From: Staphylococcus hyicus
GTDB lineage: Bacteria; Bacillota; Bacilli; Staphylococcales; Staphylococcaceae
Assembly: GCF_000816085.1 (NCBI RefSeq)
Contig: NZ_CP008747.1
Span: 1,860,001 to 1,924,000 of the forward strand
Reading direction: 5' to 3'
Length of the DNA stretch: 64,000 nucleotides
Part shown: positions 44,965-54,116 of the stretch, in pieces
How the letters are laid out: each line of letters opens with the position of its first letter
Numbering within the stretch: the stretch's first letter is position 1
Position numbers and translations under genes: made by a program
Notes under the pieces: generated by a model
Told to the model about the DNA's origin: nothing
Database searches by the model: none
The model's input: only the letters and a program-made list of their open reading frames with translations

Positions 44965-44967
44965 AAT

Positions 44968-45768
44968 TTATTTAGTTTGTTTTTTATTATGAGCTACTGA
45001 TGTAAGCCATCCTACTACAACAAGACCAATCATAACCGTCCAGAATATGATTTGCCATAGTGTTGAGTGTGGAAAATCATGTGGAATCATTGCGATATCT
45101 TTGTGCGCCAATACAAGCACAACAAGTTTAATACCAACCCAGCCTACGATCGCAAATGCTGCGCCTTCTAAACCCGGGTATTTATTAAGCAACTCTACAA
45201 AAACTGTTGCCGCATAACGCATTAAAATAACACCAATTAAACCACCAAGGAACATGACACCAAATTGCCCCGCATCCATGCCACCAAAATGAATACCTAT
45301 TTTTGGCAACGTAACAGCAATCGCTAATGCCGCAAGCATAGAATCAATTGCAAAGGCGATATCTGCAAATTCAACTTTCGCAACTGTGCCCCAAAATTCT
45401 TTTGTGCTCACTTCTTTTTCGACACCAGATTCATCATAATGATGGTCATCATTATCTGATGTAGGTGTATCTTGATGTTTACTTTTAAAGAACGTATATA
45501 GATTTTTAATTGACATGTAAATTAAATAAATCGCACCTGCTGCTTGTATCCACCAAAAATTCACTAAAATACTAATTAAGAATAAAGCGATAAAACGAAA
45601 TACAAATGCTCCTAATAAACCGTAAAACAATGCTTTTTTACGTTGTTTTGGTGGTAAATGTTTAACCATAACAGCCATTACAACAGCATTATCCGCTGCA
45701 AGTAAACCTTCTAAAAAGACCAGTACTAAAACAACCCAGCCATAGGTTAACAATAACGTTGGATCCAA
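44968..45768 (-). CDS. TerC family membrane protein (manganese exporter type)
   Basis: Integral membrane protein of 266 residues with seven to eight spans. TerC signatures: LEGLLAADNAVVMAVMVKHLP near the start and KVEFADIAFAIDSMLAALAIA in the middle, each with the conserved aspartate in a membrane helix. A histidine/aspartate-rich loop (DNDDHHYDES) lies between spans and could bind metal. It is preceded by a yybP-ykoY riboswitch, which senses manganese, so a role in manganese efflux or metalation of exported proteins is well supported by family knowledge. The start is a TTG codon with GGAGGAATT upstream, giving MDPTLLLTYG. Confidence 0.9.
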   Translation of the reverse strand: MDPTLLLTYGWVVLVLVFLEGLLAADNAVVMAVMVKHLPPKQRKKALFYGLLGAFVFRFIALFLISILVNFWWIQAAGAIYLIYMSIKNLYTFFKSKHQDTPTSDNDDHHYDESGVEKEVSTKEFWGTVAKVEFADIAFAIDSMLAALAIAVTLPKIGIHFGGMDAGQFGVMFLGGLIGVILMRYAATVFVELLNKYPGLEGAAFAIVGWVGIKLVVLVLAHKDIAMIPHDFPHSTLWQIIFWTVMIGLVVVGWLTSVAHNKKQTK

Positions 45769-45836
45769 AATAATTCCTCCTCATTATATAAAATGATGTC
45801 GATTTAAAGTCGACGTTCATTCCTTTTTGCATAATT

Positions 45837-45980
45837 AAAGAGACCCATGCTAAATACATAGCAAAGGTCTCACTCAGCAAAAATATTGCCCGTTTTACCG
45901 GAAGATAATTCTTCGTAATGACGACAAAACGTTTTTAACGATAAACGTTAAACAAGTTACTCCCCTCTGACAAAGCTGTC
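45837..45980 (-). promoter_or_regulatory. yybP-ykoY manganese riboswitch upstream of terC
   Basis: On the minus strand, 70 bases before the TerC gene, the sequence shows the family's parts in order: AGAGGGGAGTAAC, CGTCATTACG, TCCGG...CGGGCAA, and GCTGAGTGAGACC, followed by a stem GAGACC/GGGTCTC with TTTAATT after it. These match the conserved yybP-ykoY core, including the GGGGAGTA and CTGAGTGAGACCTTTGC boxes. Such riboswitches turn on TerC/MntP-type genes when manganese is high. The last stem could be a terminator or anti-terminator partner. Confidence 0.9.
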
Positions 45981-46061
45981 ATAGGTATTTAATTATGATG
46001 TAATTATTATACCCAATTCACAGAGAAAAAAACAACCATTTATTTATATTTGATGAAGCTA

Positions 46062-47624
46062 TTACAACAAGCTATACAATTCTATCTCAGGAAACTTGTC
46101 TTCAAACCAGCGCGTAGCAAATTCATTTTCAAATAAAAACACTTTATTGTCATATCGATCATTAACAAGTATTGAACGACTTGTATTCATTTTTTCTTGA
46201 ATATCATCTTCATTACGAATCCAACGTGCGATCTTTTTACCTACAGGTTCCATTACGACATCTACATTGTATTCATTTTTCATACGATGTTCGAACACTT
46301 CAAATTGTAATTGACCAACGGCACCTAAAATAACTTGATTCGTATGTGGTGATTTGTAGTACTGAATTGCACCCTCTTGAACCAGTTGCTCAATACCTTT
46401 ATGAAAGTGCTTTTGTTTCATGACATTTTTCGCTGAAACTTTCATAAAAATTTCAGGCGTGAATTGTGGTAAAGCTTTAAAATTAAATTTTTGATTTCCG
46501 CCTACTAACGTATCACCAATTTGGTAGTTGCCCGTATCGTATAAGCCGATAATATCACCGGCAACAGCATGATTCACGGTTTCTTTATCATCCGCCATAA
46601 ACGTCGTTGAACGCGTGATTTTTTGTTTTTTGTTCGTACGTTGTAATTTGACATCCATACCACGTTCAAATGCACCACTTACAACACGCATAAATGCGAT
46701 ACGGTCACGATGGCGTGGATCCATATTCGCTTGTATTTTAAAAATAAAGCCTGAAAATTGATCATCGAAAGGACTAACATCAATATCTTCTTCTGTTTGA
46801 CGTGCATGAGGCATTGGCGCATGGTCGACATACGCGTTCAAGAAATTTTGTACACCAAAATTCGCTAGTGCTGAACCAAAAAAGACGGGTGTCAAATCAC
46901 CTTGTTTTAAAGCTTCTGTATCAAACGCTTCTCCTGCTTCGTCCACCAACATCAATTCTTCAATAGCTTGTTGGAACACACTGTCTTGGGCAATATCGTG
47001 CGACTCTTCAAGTTCATAAGCTTCATTAATATGGAGTATATTTTCTTCATCTCTGAAAGGCTCAATCGTACGTTCTTTACGATCAATAATACCAAAGAAG
47101 TTTTGACCCATTCCAATAGGCCAATTCATCGGATATGTTTCAATTCCAAGTGTGGTTTCAATTTCATCTAATAAATCAAACGGATCTTTACCTACGCGGT
47201 CTAATTTATTAATAAATGTAAAAATGGGAATACCACGCATTTTACACACCTTAAACAATTTAAGCGTTTGTGGCTCTATACCTTTCGCACAGTCAATCAC
47301 CATGACAGCACTATCAACCGCCATTAACGTGCGATACGTATCCTCTGAAAAGTCTTCATGACCAGGTGTGTCCAAAATGTTAATTTTGTAGTGATCATAA
47401 TCAAATTGCATGACTGAACTTGTGACAGAAATACCACGTTCTTGTTCCACTTTCATCCAGTCACTTGTCGCAAATTTTCCTGTCTTCTTTCCTTTGACAG
47501 TCCCTGCTTCACGAATAGCACCGCTAAAATATAATAATTTTTCAGTTAAAGTCGTTTTCCCCGCATCCGGGTGCGAAATAATCGCAAACGTTTTACGGGA
47601 TTGGATTTCATCTTTAATACTCAT
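46062..47624 (-). CDS. prfC: peptide chain release factor 3
   Basis: GTPase that removes RF1/RF2 from the ribosome after termination, 520 residues. GTPase motifs: G1 SHPDAGKTT (18-26), switch region RGISVTSS, G3 DTPGHEDF, G4 NKLDR; then domain 2 ([25 protein letters not shown]) and the RF3 C-terminal domain. Length and the DPRHRDR stretch separate it from EF-G. Ribosome site AAAGGAGAAC lies a normal distance upstream of the ATG. It follows the 79-residue gene by 13 or so bases and is likely co-transcribed with murE. Confidence 0.96.
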   Translation of the reverse strand: MSIKDEIQSRKTFAIISHPDAGKTTLTEKLLYFSGAIREAGTVKGKKTGKFATSDWMKVEQERGISVTSSVMQFDYDHYKINILDTPGHEDFSEDTYRTLMAVDSAVMVIDCAKGIEPQTLKLFKVCKMRGIPIFTFINKLDRVGKDPFDLLDEIETTLGIETYPMNWPIGMGQNFFGIIDRKERTIEPFRDEENILHINEAYELEESHDIAQDSVFQQAIEELMLVDEAGEAFDTEALKQGDLTPVFFGSALANFGVQNFLNAYVDHAPMPHARQTEEDIDVSPFDDQFSGFIFKIQANMDPRHRDRIAFMRVVSGAFERGMDVKLQRTNKKQKITRSTTFMADDKETVNHAVAGDIIGLYDTGNYQIGDTLVGGNQKFNFKALPQFTPEIFMKVSAKNVMKQKHFHKGIEQLVQEGAIQYYKSPHTNQVILGAVGQLQFEVFEHRMKNEYNVDVVMEPVGKKIARWIRNEDDIQEKMNTSRSILVNDRYDNKVFLFENEFATRWFEDKFPEIELYSLL

Positions 47625-47637
47625 TATTGTTCTCCTT

Positions 47638-47877
47638 TTATACTTCTTGTAACCAATGCGTTATACGTAAAGCAAGGGTATTCGCTTCATCCTCATCAAT
47701 GACATTGAATAAGTGGACAAACAAATGTTCAGTTAAACTTTCGCCATATAACGCTTCATCTATTAAAATTGACCAGTTTAAATCTGGAATTGACACAACA
47801 TAATAGTCTTCTTTTTTGTTTTGGTAAATAAAGACCTTTGCAGAATAATGGTCACTATGTGATTCCCTAATTTTCAA
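47638..47877 (-). CDS. small conserved protein between murE and prfC (79 aa)
   Basis: Protein of unknown role, 79 residues, alpha/beta with no membrane segment: [20 protein letters not shown] at the start and [21 protein letters not shown] near the end. A gene of this kind lies between murE and prfC in S. aureus too. I place the start at a TTG codon (47875-47877), because GGAGGTGG is seven bases upstream; that ribosome site is formed by the glycine codons at the end of murE. A GTG ending at 47886 is in frame but sits inside the ribosome site. So it is coupled to murE translation. Confidence 0.75.
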   Translation of the reverse strand: MKIRESHSDHYSAKVFIYQNKKEDYYVVSIPDLNWSILIDEALYGESLTEHLFVHLFNVIDEDEANTLALRITHWLQEV

Positions 47878-49357
47878 CAGGACCACCTCCGAATTTTTTG
47901 TATGCTGCTTCTAAACCAATTAAATCATCTCGATGGGGTACTTTTACATGTCCTGGCATAATTTGATACGGTTCACGTCCTTTGGAAGCTAAAACAACGG
48001 TATCTCCTGGTTCAGCCATTTCAATCGCGTGTCTAATTCCTTCTGCACGATCTGTAAATTCAACATAGTTTTGATGTGTCGCACCTTTAGCCAGTTCAGC
48101 TGTGAGCATTTTAGGATCATCGTTAGCAGGGTTATCAGGTGTAAATATGACATAATCTGCACGTGATGCCACGCGTCCCATTTCAGGTGTTTTCGTTAAA
48201 TCTCGCTCCCCTGCCATGCCCACTAGAAAGATGAGCTTTTGTTTAACGAATGGCTCCACTGCATCAATCAACTTCGTCAATCCGTCCGCTGTGTGTGCGT
48301 AATCGATTATTAAATCAATAGGTAATTCAGGGTCAAGTACCTCTAAACGCCCTTCCACAGGTTCTAAATCAGCCACAAGGCGTGTAATAGTTTCTAAATC
48401 AGTGCCTTTTACCCAAACACCTAACATAGCTGCCATTAAGTTCGCGATATTAAAACGGCCTACATATGGAGATCTCACGGAATATGTGCCAAATGGCGTT
48501 ACAAAGTCGAATGTAACCCCTTGTAGTGTTTCATGAATATTCGTCGCCATGAATTGTGCTTGCGCTTCAATTCCGTATGTAAGTGTTTCATACGGCGTCA
48601 CTTCTTTCAGATAGTTAGAAAATGCATCATCCGCATTCACGATAGCATATTTATCTTGTGATAAGTCTTGTCCTAATTGACTGAATAGCAACGATTTTGC
48701 ATGGCCATACGCTTCCATAGTGCCATGAAAATCCAAATGATCCTGAGTTAAATTAGAAAAAATAGCAACATCAAAAGTCACCCCACTTAATCGTCCTAAC
48801 AATAAGCCGTGGGAAGATACTTCTAAAGTCATCGCCTCTGCACCTGCTTCTACAGCCTCATTCAGACGCTTTGTTAAAGAGACGGTTTCAGGCGTCGTAT
48901 TCGCACCTTTTGTTATTTTTTCATTAATTTGGAAGCCATTTGTTCCTAAGTAGGCACTCCCTTTACCCAATTTACGGTAAATGTGGTGAATCATCGTTGC
49001 GATGGAGGTTTTACCATTTGTGCCAGTAACACCAATTGTTGTTATCTCATTGCTTGGGTAATGATAAAGTTGATGCGCAAGATGACTGGCAACTCTTAAT
49101 GTATCAGGAACTATAATTTGAGTAACGTCGCCTTCAAGTGTTAATGTTCGGTTAACGACGATAAGACGACATCCTGCATCCACAACTTGTTGCGCAAATT
49201 GATGACTGTCTACTGTATAACCTTCTGAAGCAACAAAAATGCTACCCACTTTTGCAGTCCTTGAGTCTGTCGTTATATCTACGACTTCACGATCTAATGT
49301 TCCTATTACTTTTTTGATTAAAATTTTATCAAATAATCGTTGCGCATTCACAAACAT
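47867..49357 (-). CDS. murE: UDP-MurNAc-tripeptide synthetase MurE (L-lysine adding)
   Basis: ATP-dependent ligase that adds L-lysine to UDP-MurNAc-L-Ala-D-Glu, 496 residues, cytoplasmic peptidoglycan precursor pathway. The Mur ligase P-loop is GTNGKTS (112-118 region), followed by [12 protein letters not shown] and [11 protein letters not shown]. The amino-acid specificity motif is DNPANDDPK, the lysine form found in S. aureus; diaminopimelate ligases have DNPRxE. The sequence is very close to S. aureus MurE throughout, including the C-terminal [13 protein letters not shown]. It is the first gene of the murE-79aa-prfC unit and lies divergently from ugtP. Confidence 0.97.
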   Translation of the reverse strand: MFVNAQRLFDKILIKKVIGTLDREVVDITTDSRTAKVGSIFVASEGYTVDSHQFAQQVVDAGCRLIVVNRTLTLEGDVTQIIVPDTLRVASHLAHQLYHYPSNEITTIGVTGTNGKTSIATMIHHIYRKLGKGSAYLGTNGFQINEKITKGANTTPETVSLTKRLNEAVEAGAEAMTLEVSSHGLLLGRLSGVTFDVAIFSNLTQDHLDFHGTMEAYGHAKSLLFSQLGQDLSQDKYAIVNADDAFSNYLKEVTPYETLTYGIEAQAQFMATNIHETLQGVTFDFVTPFGTYSVRSPYVGRFNIANLMAAMLGVWVKGTDLETITRLVADLEPVEGRLEVLDPELPIDLIIDYAHTADGLTKLIDAVEPFVKQKLIFLVGMAGERDLTKTPEMGRVASRADYVIFTPDNPANDDPKMLTAELAKGATHQNYVEFTDRAEGIRHAIEMAEPGDTVVLASKGREPYQIMPGHVKVPHRDDLIGLEAAYKKFGGGPVEN

Positions 49358-49869
49358 CTCTCCTTTTTATTACACTCACTCATTATACACTTTTCTCGTT
49401 AAAATCATATATGAACGACTATAATTTTACGATTGAAACGAGCAATTTTCATACACGAATCAAGCATTGATATTTTTAAAAATCCATCTCCTAAAGCTAC
49501 AAGTCAACCTCACTCTTTAGATGTATTCACTTTTTTGTTGTTTCTATGTTATGTATATATTAAGATATAATAATGGATTTGTTTACGTATAAATAGTTTT
49601 AAGACATACATACATGTGTCATACGTCCTACATTTCACCTATTATGATGACTCAAATAACTTATTTTCTTATGTAGGCATTAAACTCATAAAAAATTTTA
49701 ACATCTATTACTATAGATTAAAATTGTAATAATTTTGTTAGGATTAAAATAACCTTTTCACAAACTCACACATATAAGTTACACTAAAAGTGTATCCAAA
49801 GGTAATTATGAACATTTCTGTTGCATTATTCTATTTCCACAGAAAACTTTAAATGAAGGGTGGCCAATC
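49358..49869. other. 512-base divergent promoter region murE / ugtP
   Basis: AT-rich, no gene seen. It must hold the murE and ugtP promoters, but no hexamer pair stands out. A short perfect dyad, TACACT-AAA-AGTGTA (49780-49794), lies 75 bases before ugtP and could be an operator. Confidence 0.45.
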
Positions 49870-51045
49870 ATGGTGACACAAAAGAAAAAATTATTAATCA
49901 TTACTGGGTCATTTGGTAACGGACATATCCAAGTCACAAACAGCATTGTGGAACAACTGAACAACCTCAAACTAGATAACCTATCTGTGATTTCACATGA
50001 TTTATTCTTAGAGGCGCATCCTATACTTACAACTTTAACTAAAAAATGGTACATCAATAGTTTTAAATACTTTCGACGCATGTATAAAGCATTTTATTAC
50101 AGTCGACCTGATGACTTAGATAAATGTTTTTACAAATACTACGGACTTAATAAATTATTGAATCTCCTTTTAAAGGAAAAGCCAGATTTAATATTATTAA
50201 CATTCCCAACGCCGGTTATGTCCGTTCTAACAGAGCAATTTAATATGAATATTCCAATTGCAACAGTAATGACTGATTATCGTATGCATAAAAACTGGAT
50301 TACGCCAAATTCTGCACGATATTATTTAGCAACTGATGATTTAAAAGCTGAATTTGAAAAGATTGGTATCCCCACAGATACAATAAAAGTCACCGGCATT
50401 CCTATTTCCGAAAAATTTGAATCTATGATTGATACTACGGACTGGCTTTTACAACACCAATTAGATCCGAATGCCCAAACAATATTAATGTCCGCTGGTG
50501 CCTTTGGCGTCTCTAAAGGCTTCGATCAAATGATTCAACGCATTTTAGACGAAAGTCCGAATGCACAAGTGGTGATGGTCTGCGGTAAAAGCAAAGAGTT
50601 AAAACGTCAATTATCATCTACATTTAAAGATAACCCTAAAGTGTGTATTTTAGGGTTCACAAAACATATGAATGAGTGGATGGCTTGCAGTCAAATGATG
50701 ATTACCAAACCTGGGGGGATTACGATTTCTGAAGCACTCACAAGACAAGTGCCAATGATTTTCTTAAATCCTGCACCTGGTCAAGAATTAGAAAATGCCT
50801 ATTATTTCGAGGAAAAAGGTTTTGGTCGAATCGCATATACACCTGATGAAGCCATCGACTTTGTGACGCAATTAACCCATCATCCAGACCAACTGAACAC
50901 GATGGTCGAAACAATGGCATCTCTAAGAACAAAAAACGCTACACAACGCTTGTGTGAAGATTTATTGGATTTATTATACGATGCTACTGAATACGAAAAA
51001 GTATACGGAAAGGTTCCTTTATATGCAAAATTACTCGTCAAATAA
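49870..51045 (+). CDS. ugtP: processive diacylglycerol beta-glucosyltransferase UgtP
   Basis: Transfers two glucose units from UDP-glucose to diacylglycerol, giving the glycolipid anchor of lipoteichoic acid; membrane-associated, 391 residues, MGDG-synthase (GT28) type. The N-terminal domain has [19 protein letters not shown]; the C-terminal domain has [30 protein letters not shown] and the donor site [31 protein letters not shown]. It is very similar to S. aureus UgtP (YpfP). Ribosome site GAAGGGTGG precedes the ATG. It overlaps ltaA by 23 bases, so the two act as one unit; PgcA at 12.7 kb supplies the UDP-glucose route. Confidence 0.96.
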   Translation: MVTQKKKLLIITGSFGNGHIQVTNSIVEQLNNLKLDNLSVISHDLFLEAHPILTTLTKKWYINSFKYFRRMYKAFYYSRPDDLDKCFYKYYGLNKLLNLLLKEKPDLILLTFPTPVMSVLTEQFNMNIPIATVMTDYRMHKNWITPNSARYYLATDDLKAEFEKIGIPTDTIKVTGIPISEKFESMIDTTDWLLQHQLDPNAQTILMSAGAFGVSKGFDQMIQRILDESPNAQVVMVCGKSKELKRQLSSTFKDNPKVCILGFTKHMNEWMACSQMMITKPGGITISEALTRQVPMIFLNPAPGQELENAYYFEEKGFGRIAYTPDEAIDFVTQLTHHPDQLNTMVETMASLRTKNATQRLCEDLLDLLYDATEYEKVYGKVPLYAKLLVK

Positions 51046-52210
51046 CGATAACTATATGAAGAATTTTTATTTATTACTAGTTATCCTCTTTTTGATGGAA
51101 TTTGCGCGTGGTATGTATGTTTTAAGCTATTTACCTTTATTGCCTACGGCGACAAGCATTGCAGTAGGTATCACTTCGATCGCAGTTTCCATCCATTTTA
51201 TCGCAGATTCAATTTCTAATTTCATAGTTGGTTTTGTGTTAAAACGTTTAGGAACAAAAATTGTTTTAACAGTAGGATTTCTTCTTGCGCTAGCGAGTCT
51301 TTTCCTTGTCATTTGGCTTCCAACGTCGCCATTCGTTCTCATCCTTAGTGCGTTAATGTTAGGTATCGCAGTATGTCCGATTTGGGTGATTATGCTCGCA
51401 AATGTTCAAGAAACCACACGTGGCAAACAAATGGGTTATGTTTATTTTGCATGGCTTGCAGGCTTGTTATCCGGTATGATTGCGATGAATTTAATCTTCA
51501 AAGCCCATCCGACGCATTTTAACTTTATTATGACGTTATGTGTTGCTATCGCGTTTATGTTGTATATGTTTGTAAAAGTGACACTAACTGCATATCACCC
51601 TAAAAATGTAAAACAACAAATTAGACAGATTGTAAGCGTCTCTAAAAGGCATTTGATATTATTCCCTGGTATTTTAATCCAAGGTATTGCAATTAGCGCC
51701 TTGATACTTGTACTTCCAATTTATGCCATTAATATAATCGGTGTCTCTACTGTAGAATACACTTTTGCAATTGTGATTGGTGGTATTGGATGTACGATAT
51801 CAATGTTATTCCTATCAAAAATCATTGACCATTATTCAAATACATTTATGTATGGTGTGATTTTCTTTGGCTTTTTAATATATGCAAGTGCGATTCTTTC
51901 ATTCGCATTCATACACCAAATTATGATTGTGTGGATTATTGCCTTTTTTATAGGACTGCTGTACGGCCTACTACTTCCTGCTTGGAATACTTTTATGGCA
52001 AGTTTTATCCATCCAAATGAACAAGAAGAAACTTGGGGTGTAATCAATAGCATTCAAGGATTCGGGGCGATGATCGGTCCCTTACTTGGTGGCCCTATTT
52101 CACAATTTACAGGAAGTCCTGTATACACATTTTACTTTGCTGCACTACTCATATATTTTTTAGCTTTCTTCTATGGTACTTATTTTTTAAAACGACATCG
52201 CGCATCTTAA
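51023..52210 (+). CDS. ltaA: glycolipid flippase LtaA
   Basis: Major-facilitator-type flippase of 395 residues with 12 spans that moves the diglucosyl-diacylglycerol made by UgtP to the outer leaflet for lipoteichoic acid synthesis. The sequence tracks S. aureus LtaA closely: [54 protein letters not shown] and [23 protein letters not shown] start at the ATG at 51023, inside the end of ugtP, giving [10 protein letters not shown], as in S. aureus. The open frame reaches back to 50954, but that part only mirrors ugtP. A terminator follows at once. Confidence 0.94.
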   Translation: MQNYSSNNDNYMKNFYLLLVILFLMEFARGMYVLSYLPLLPTATSIAVGITSIAVSIHFIADSISNFIVGFVLKRLGTKIVLTVGFLLALASLFLVIWLPTSPFVLILSALMLGIAVCPIWVIMLANVQETTRGKQMGYVYFAWLAGLLSGMIAMNLIFKAHPTHFNFIMTLCVAIAFMLYMFVKVTLTAYHPKNVKQQIRQIVSVSKRHLILFPGILIQGIAISALILVLPIYAINIIGVSTVEYTFAIVIGGIGCTISMLFLSKIIDHYSNTFMYGVIFFGFLIYASAILSFAFIHQIMIVWIIAFFIGLLYGLLLPAWNTFMASFIHPNEQEETWGVINSIQGFGAMIGPLLGGPISQFTGSPVYTFYFAALLIYFLAFFYGTYFLKRHRAS

Positions 52211-52256
52211 TCCAAAAAGGACACGAAACATTATGTTTTTTCGTGTCCTTTTTGGA
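52210..52256. terminator. bidirectional terminator ltaA / zinc-ribbon gene
   Basis: AATCCAAAAAGGACACGAAA pairs with TTTCGTGTCCTTTTTGGAT, about 19 pairs, starting at the ltaA stop and covering the last codons of the convergent gene. Confidence 0.85.
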
Positions 52257-52533
52257 TGTTCTCAAGATTTTCCGGTTTGAATTCACTTTGACAATCTACA
52301 CAATAATAGCGTTCTCCCTTTTTCTTATAAATCCACCAAACAATAAATAAAATCGCTGCGTAAACGGTGAGTACAACTAGGCTCCCTATTAGATTTTTAG
52401 TAAGCGCACCTGAACTCACATAAACAATGCATTGAATACCAAAAAAGATTGTTGTAAAGATGACAAGTAAAAGCAAGCAACCGCTTCTCGTTTCCCCTAT
52501 ACGTTCTGATTGACATTTAGGACATTGTGTCAT
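52231..52533 (-). CDS. small membrane protein with split zinc ribbon
   Basis: Protein of 100 residues with two membrane spans between two metal-binding halves: CPKCQSERIGE at the start and YYCVDCQSEFKPE after the second span. The four cysteines would form one zinc ribbon on the cytoplasmic side. The two spans are LLLLVIFTTIFFGIQCIVYV and SLVVLTVYAAILFIVWWIY-like. Its function is unknown. I start it at the ATG ending at 52533, about seven bases after GAGGGGGG; two earlier in-frame ATGs have no ribosome site. Its last codons lie in the terminator shared with ltaA. Confidence 0.75.
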   Translation of the reverse strand: MTQCPKCQSERIGETRSGCLLLLVIFTTIFFGIQCIVYVSSGALTKNLIGSLVVLTVYAAILFIVWWIYKKKGERYYCVDCQSEFKPENLENIQKGHEKT

Positions 52534-52620
52534 AAGCATACCCCCCTCAATTTTATTTTGCAATACTTAATTTCATTATACACATAAATGTACTAAAAAG
52601 TATGTATTTGCCACAAAAAA

Positions 52621-52660
52621 ATACACATTTCCTGCTTCATTAAAAGCAAAAAATGTGTAT
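52621..52660 (-). terminator. terminator after the YjcG-type gene
   Basis: On the minus strand ATACACATTT and AAATGTGTAT pair around TTTGC..GC, followed by TTTTTTTG. Confidence 0.8.
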
Positions 52661-52691
52661 CCCATCCGAATTTCTAATTAATCATAAACGA

Positions 52692-53201
52692 TTACGCAAA
52701 GTTATATGTTTCTATTTCTTCCCACTTATCATCATCATTATTAAATTTCATAAGAGATAATTTATCAATGACTTCTTTGTGATCAATACCAGCTAAACGT
52801 ACTTGGCCATATATATCTTCAAACTCTTGACTCGTTAAGCCTTGTGCAATTGTAAAATGAGGCACAAATGGATGTTCCGCTTCACCATAAAAATCATCAC
52901 CGTCAAATCGATCAAATAAATCTTGTAACTCATTTGTTTTTTCAACTTTAAAATAAATAACATTTGAAGTTGGAGCAAAATTCGACGCTTTAGTCGCGTG
53001 AACAGTAACTGGCTGAACACCTTCAATACGTTTTTGAATATCTTGTTTAATTGAATCTAAAGCATGATCATCAACTTCAAAACGACTTTTAACTGTAACA
53101 TGCGGTTTAATTTTTGTGTAATGTTTATCATAGCGTTTACGATATGCATTGACCTCATCTTGAAACGCTTGTGACGGAATTAACGCTAATCCTAGAATCA
53201 T
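52692..53201 (-). CDS. YjcG family protein (2H phosphoesterase / 2'-5' RNA ligase-like)
   Basis: Cytoplasmic protein of 169 residues with the two H-x-T/S-x motifs of the 2H phosphoesterase superfamily, HVTV (34-37) and HFTI (115-118), which form a symmetrical active site. The length and start [18 protein letters not shown] fit the Bacillus YjcG subgroup. The natural substrate is not known; the superfamily acts on 2'-3' cyclic or 2'-5' linked nucleotides. Ribosome site GGAGGAATTTCA precedes the ATG. It follows the esterase gene by about 50 bases in the same direction, as yjcH and yjcG do in related firmicutes. Confidence 0.87.
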   Translation of the reverse strand: MILGLALIPSQAFQDEVNAYRKRYDKHYTKIKPHVTVKSRFEVDDHALDSIKQDIQKRIEGVQPVTVHATKASNFAPTSNVIYFKVEKTNELQDLFDRFDGDDFYGEAEHPFVPHFTIAQGLTSQEFEDIYGQVRLAGIDHKEVIDKLSLMKFNNDDDKWEEIETYNFA

Positions 53202-53251
53202 TGAAATTCCTCCTTTGTTTGTCCTTGCATCTATTATAGCAAAAATTTATA

Positions 53252-53992
53252 TCATTGGTTACTTAAAAAGTATTTTAACAATTCGGGTAGTTCCTTTTTC
53301 CAAGTTTTCCAATTGTGTCCTCCATCCAGTTCCTTATAAAAGTACGTTACATCTGTTTCAGAAAGACGCGCATACATGTCACGATTGGGCGTTAGAAAAT
53401 CAGCACGTTTTCCGCTTGTAGGTAATTCAAAATCCGTTTCCTCTTTACCAATGACATGCCAAATTGATAGTGCATTCAAAAATTGACAGCGCGTTATTAA
53501 TGCCGCAACGGTCTCATCATAGTGTGGGCTTAAAAGACCCACTTGACTCATTACACGCGGGTAAGATAACGCTGTTAACAAAGCGATACTCCCTGCCAAA
53601 CTGTCACCTAATAATAAACGTGCGTTGCCTACTTTATACGTAGGGAACGTCTCATCAATCCAAGGGAAAATCTCACGGGCTACGGCTTGAACTGTCTGGG
53701 CCGCTTTTTTACCTTGTGGGTGGAATTCAATGCGCCGTTTTTCAACACTTTCGTAATGAAAACCAACGATGATTGCGCGTTCTATATCGTTATTTTTTCT
53801 TAACCGCTCATACACACGATGTAATTGGCCGAACCTTAAAAAATCCCGTCCGTCAAAACAAAAAATAACTTTACTTTTATAAAGGTCAGAATAATCTTCC
53901 GGTAAATAAACGGACAATGTGACCTGCCTATCTAATATGACACTATGTACATTTACAGTTGATATTTTTCCAGGTTTAAAATCAGACATCAT
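53252..53992 (-). CDS. esterase family protein (YjcH/enterochelin-esterase-like)
   Basis: Alpha/beta hydrolase of 246 residues. The early stretch SVYLPEDYSDLYKSKVIFCFDGRDFLRFG is the start of the esterase D/Fes-like fold. The nucleophile elbow is LLGDSLAGSIALLTA (serine in G-D-S-L-A-G), the acid is probably in VIGKEETDFE, and the histidine is in LDGGHNWKTWKKELP. No signal peptide is visible, so it is cytoplasmic. The substrate is unknown; despite the similarity to siderophore esterases, no iron-uptake gene is near. Ribosome site AGGGGGCG lies before two adjacent ATG codons. Confidence 0.83.
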   Translation of the reverse strand: MMSDFKPGKISTVNVHSVILDRQVTLSVYLPEDYSDLYKSKVIFCFDGRDFLRFGQLHRVYERLRKNNDIERAIIVGFHYESVEKRRIEFHPQGKKAAQTVQAVAREIFPWIDETFPTYKVGNARLLLGDSLAGSIALLTALSYPRVMSQVGLLSPHYDETVAALITRCQFLNALSIWHVIGKEETDFELPTSGKRADFLTPNRDMYARLSETDVTYFYKELDGGHNWKTWKKELPELLKYFLSNQ

Positions 53993-54116
53993 TAAAGCGC
54001 CCCCTATACGAATTAACTACTATTGTATCAAGAGACGCTTTACTTGTTAAATAGACAGTGCTAAACCAAACTTTTGCCATGCCTATCTATCGATTTACTT
54101 GTAATCTTTAATGCCT

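Larger units (their letters stand above)
44501..44967. other. 467-base non-coding region between terC and the protease gene
   Basis: No gene seen. The half next to the protease gene is AT-rich and should carry its promoter. The other half is repeat copy B (44824-44964), which includes the probable terC terminator. Confidence 0.55.

Noticed and set aside
46968-47361. Plus-strand ORFs opposite prfC
   Set aside because: They follow the codon pattern of prfC on the other strand and have no start signals.
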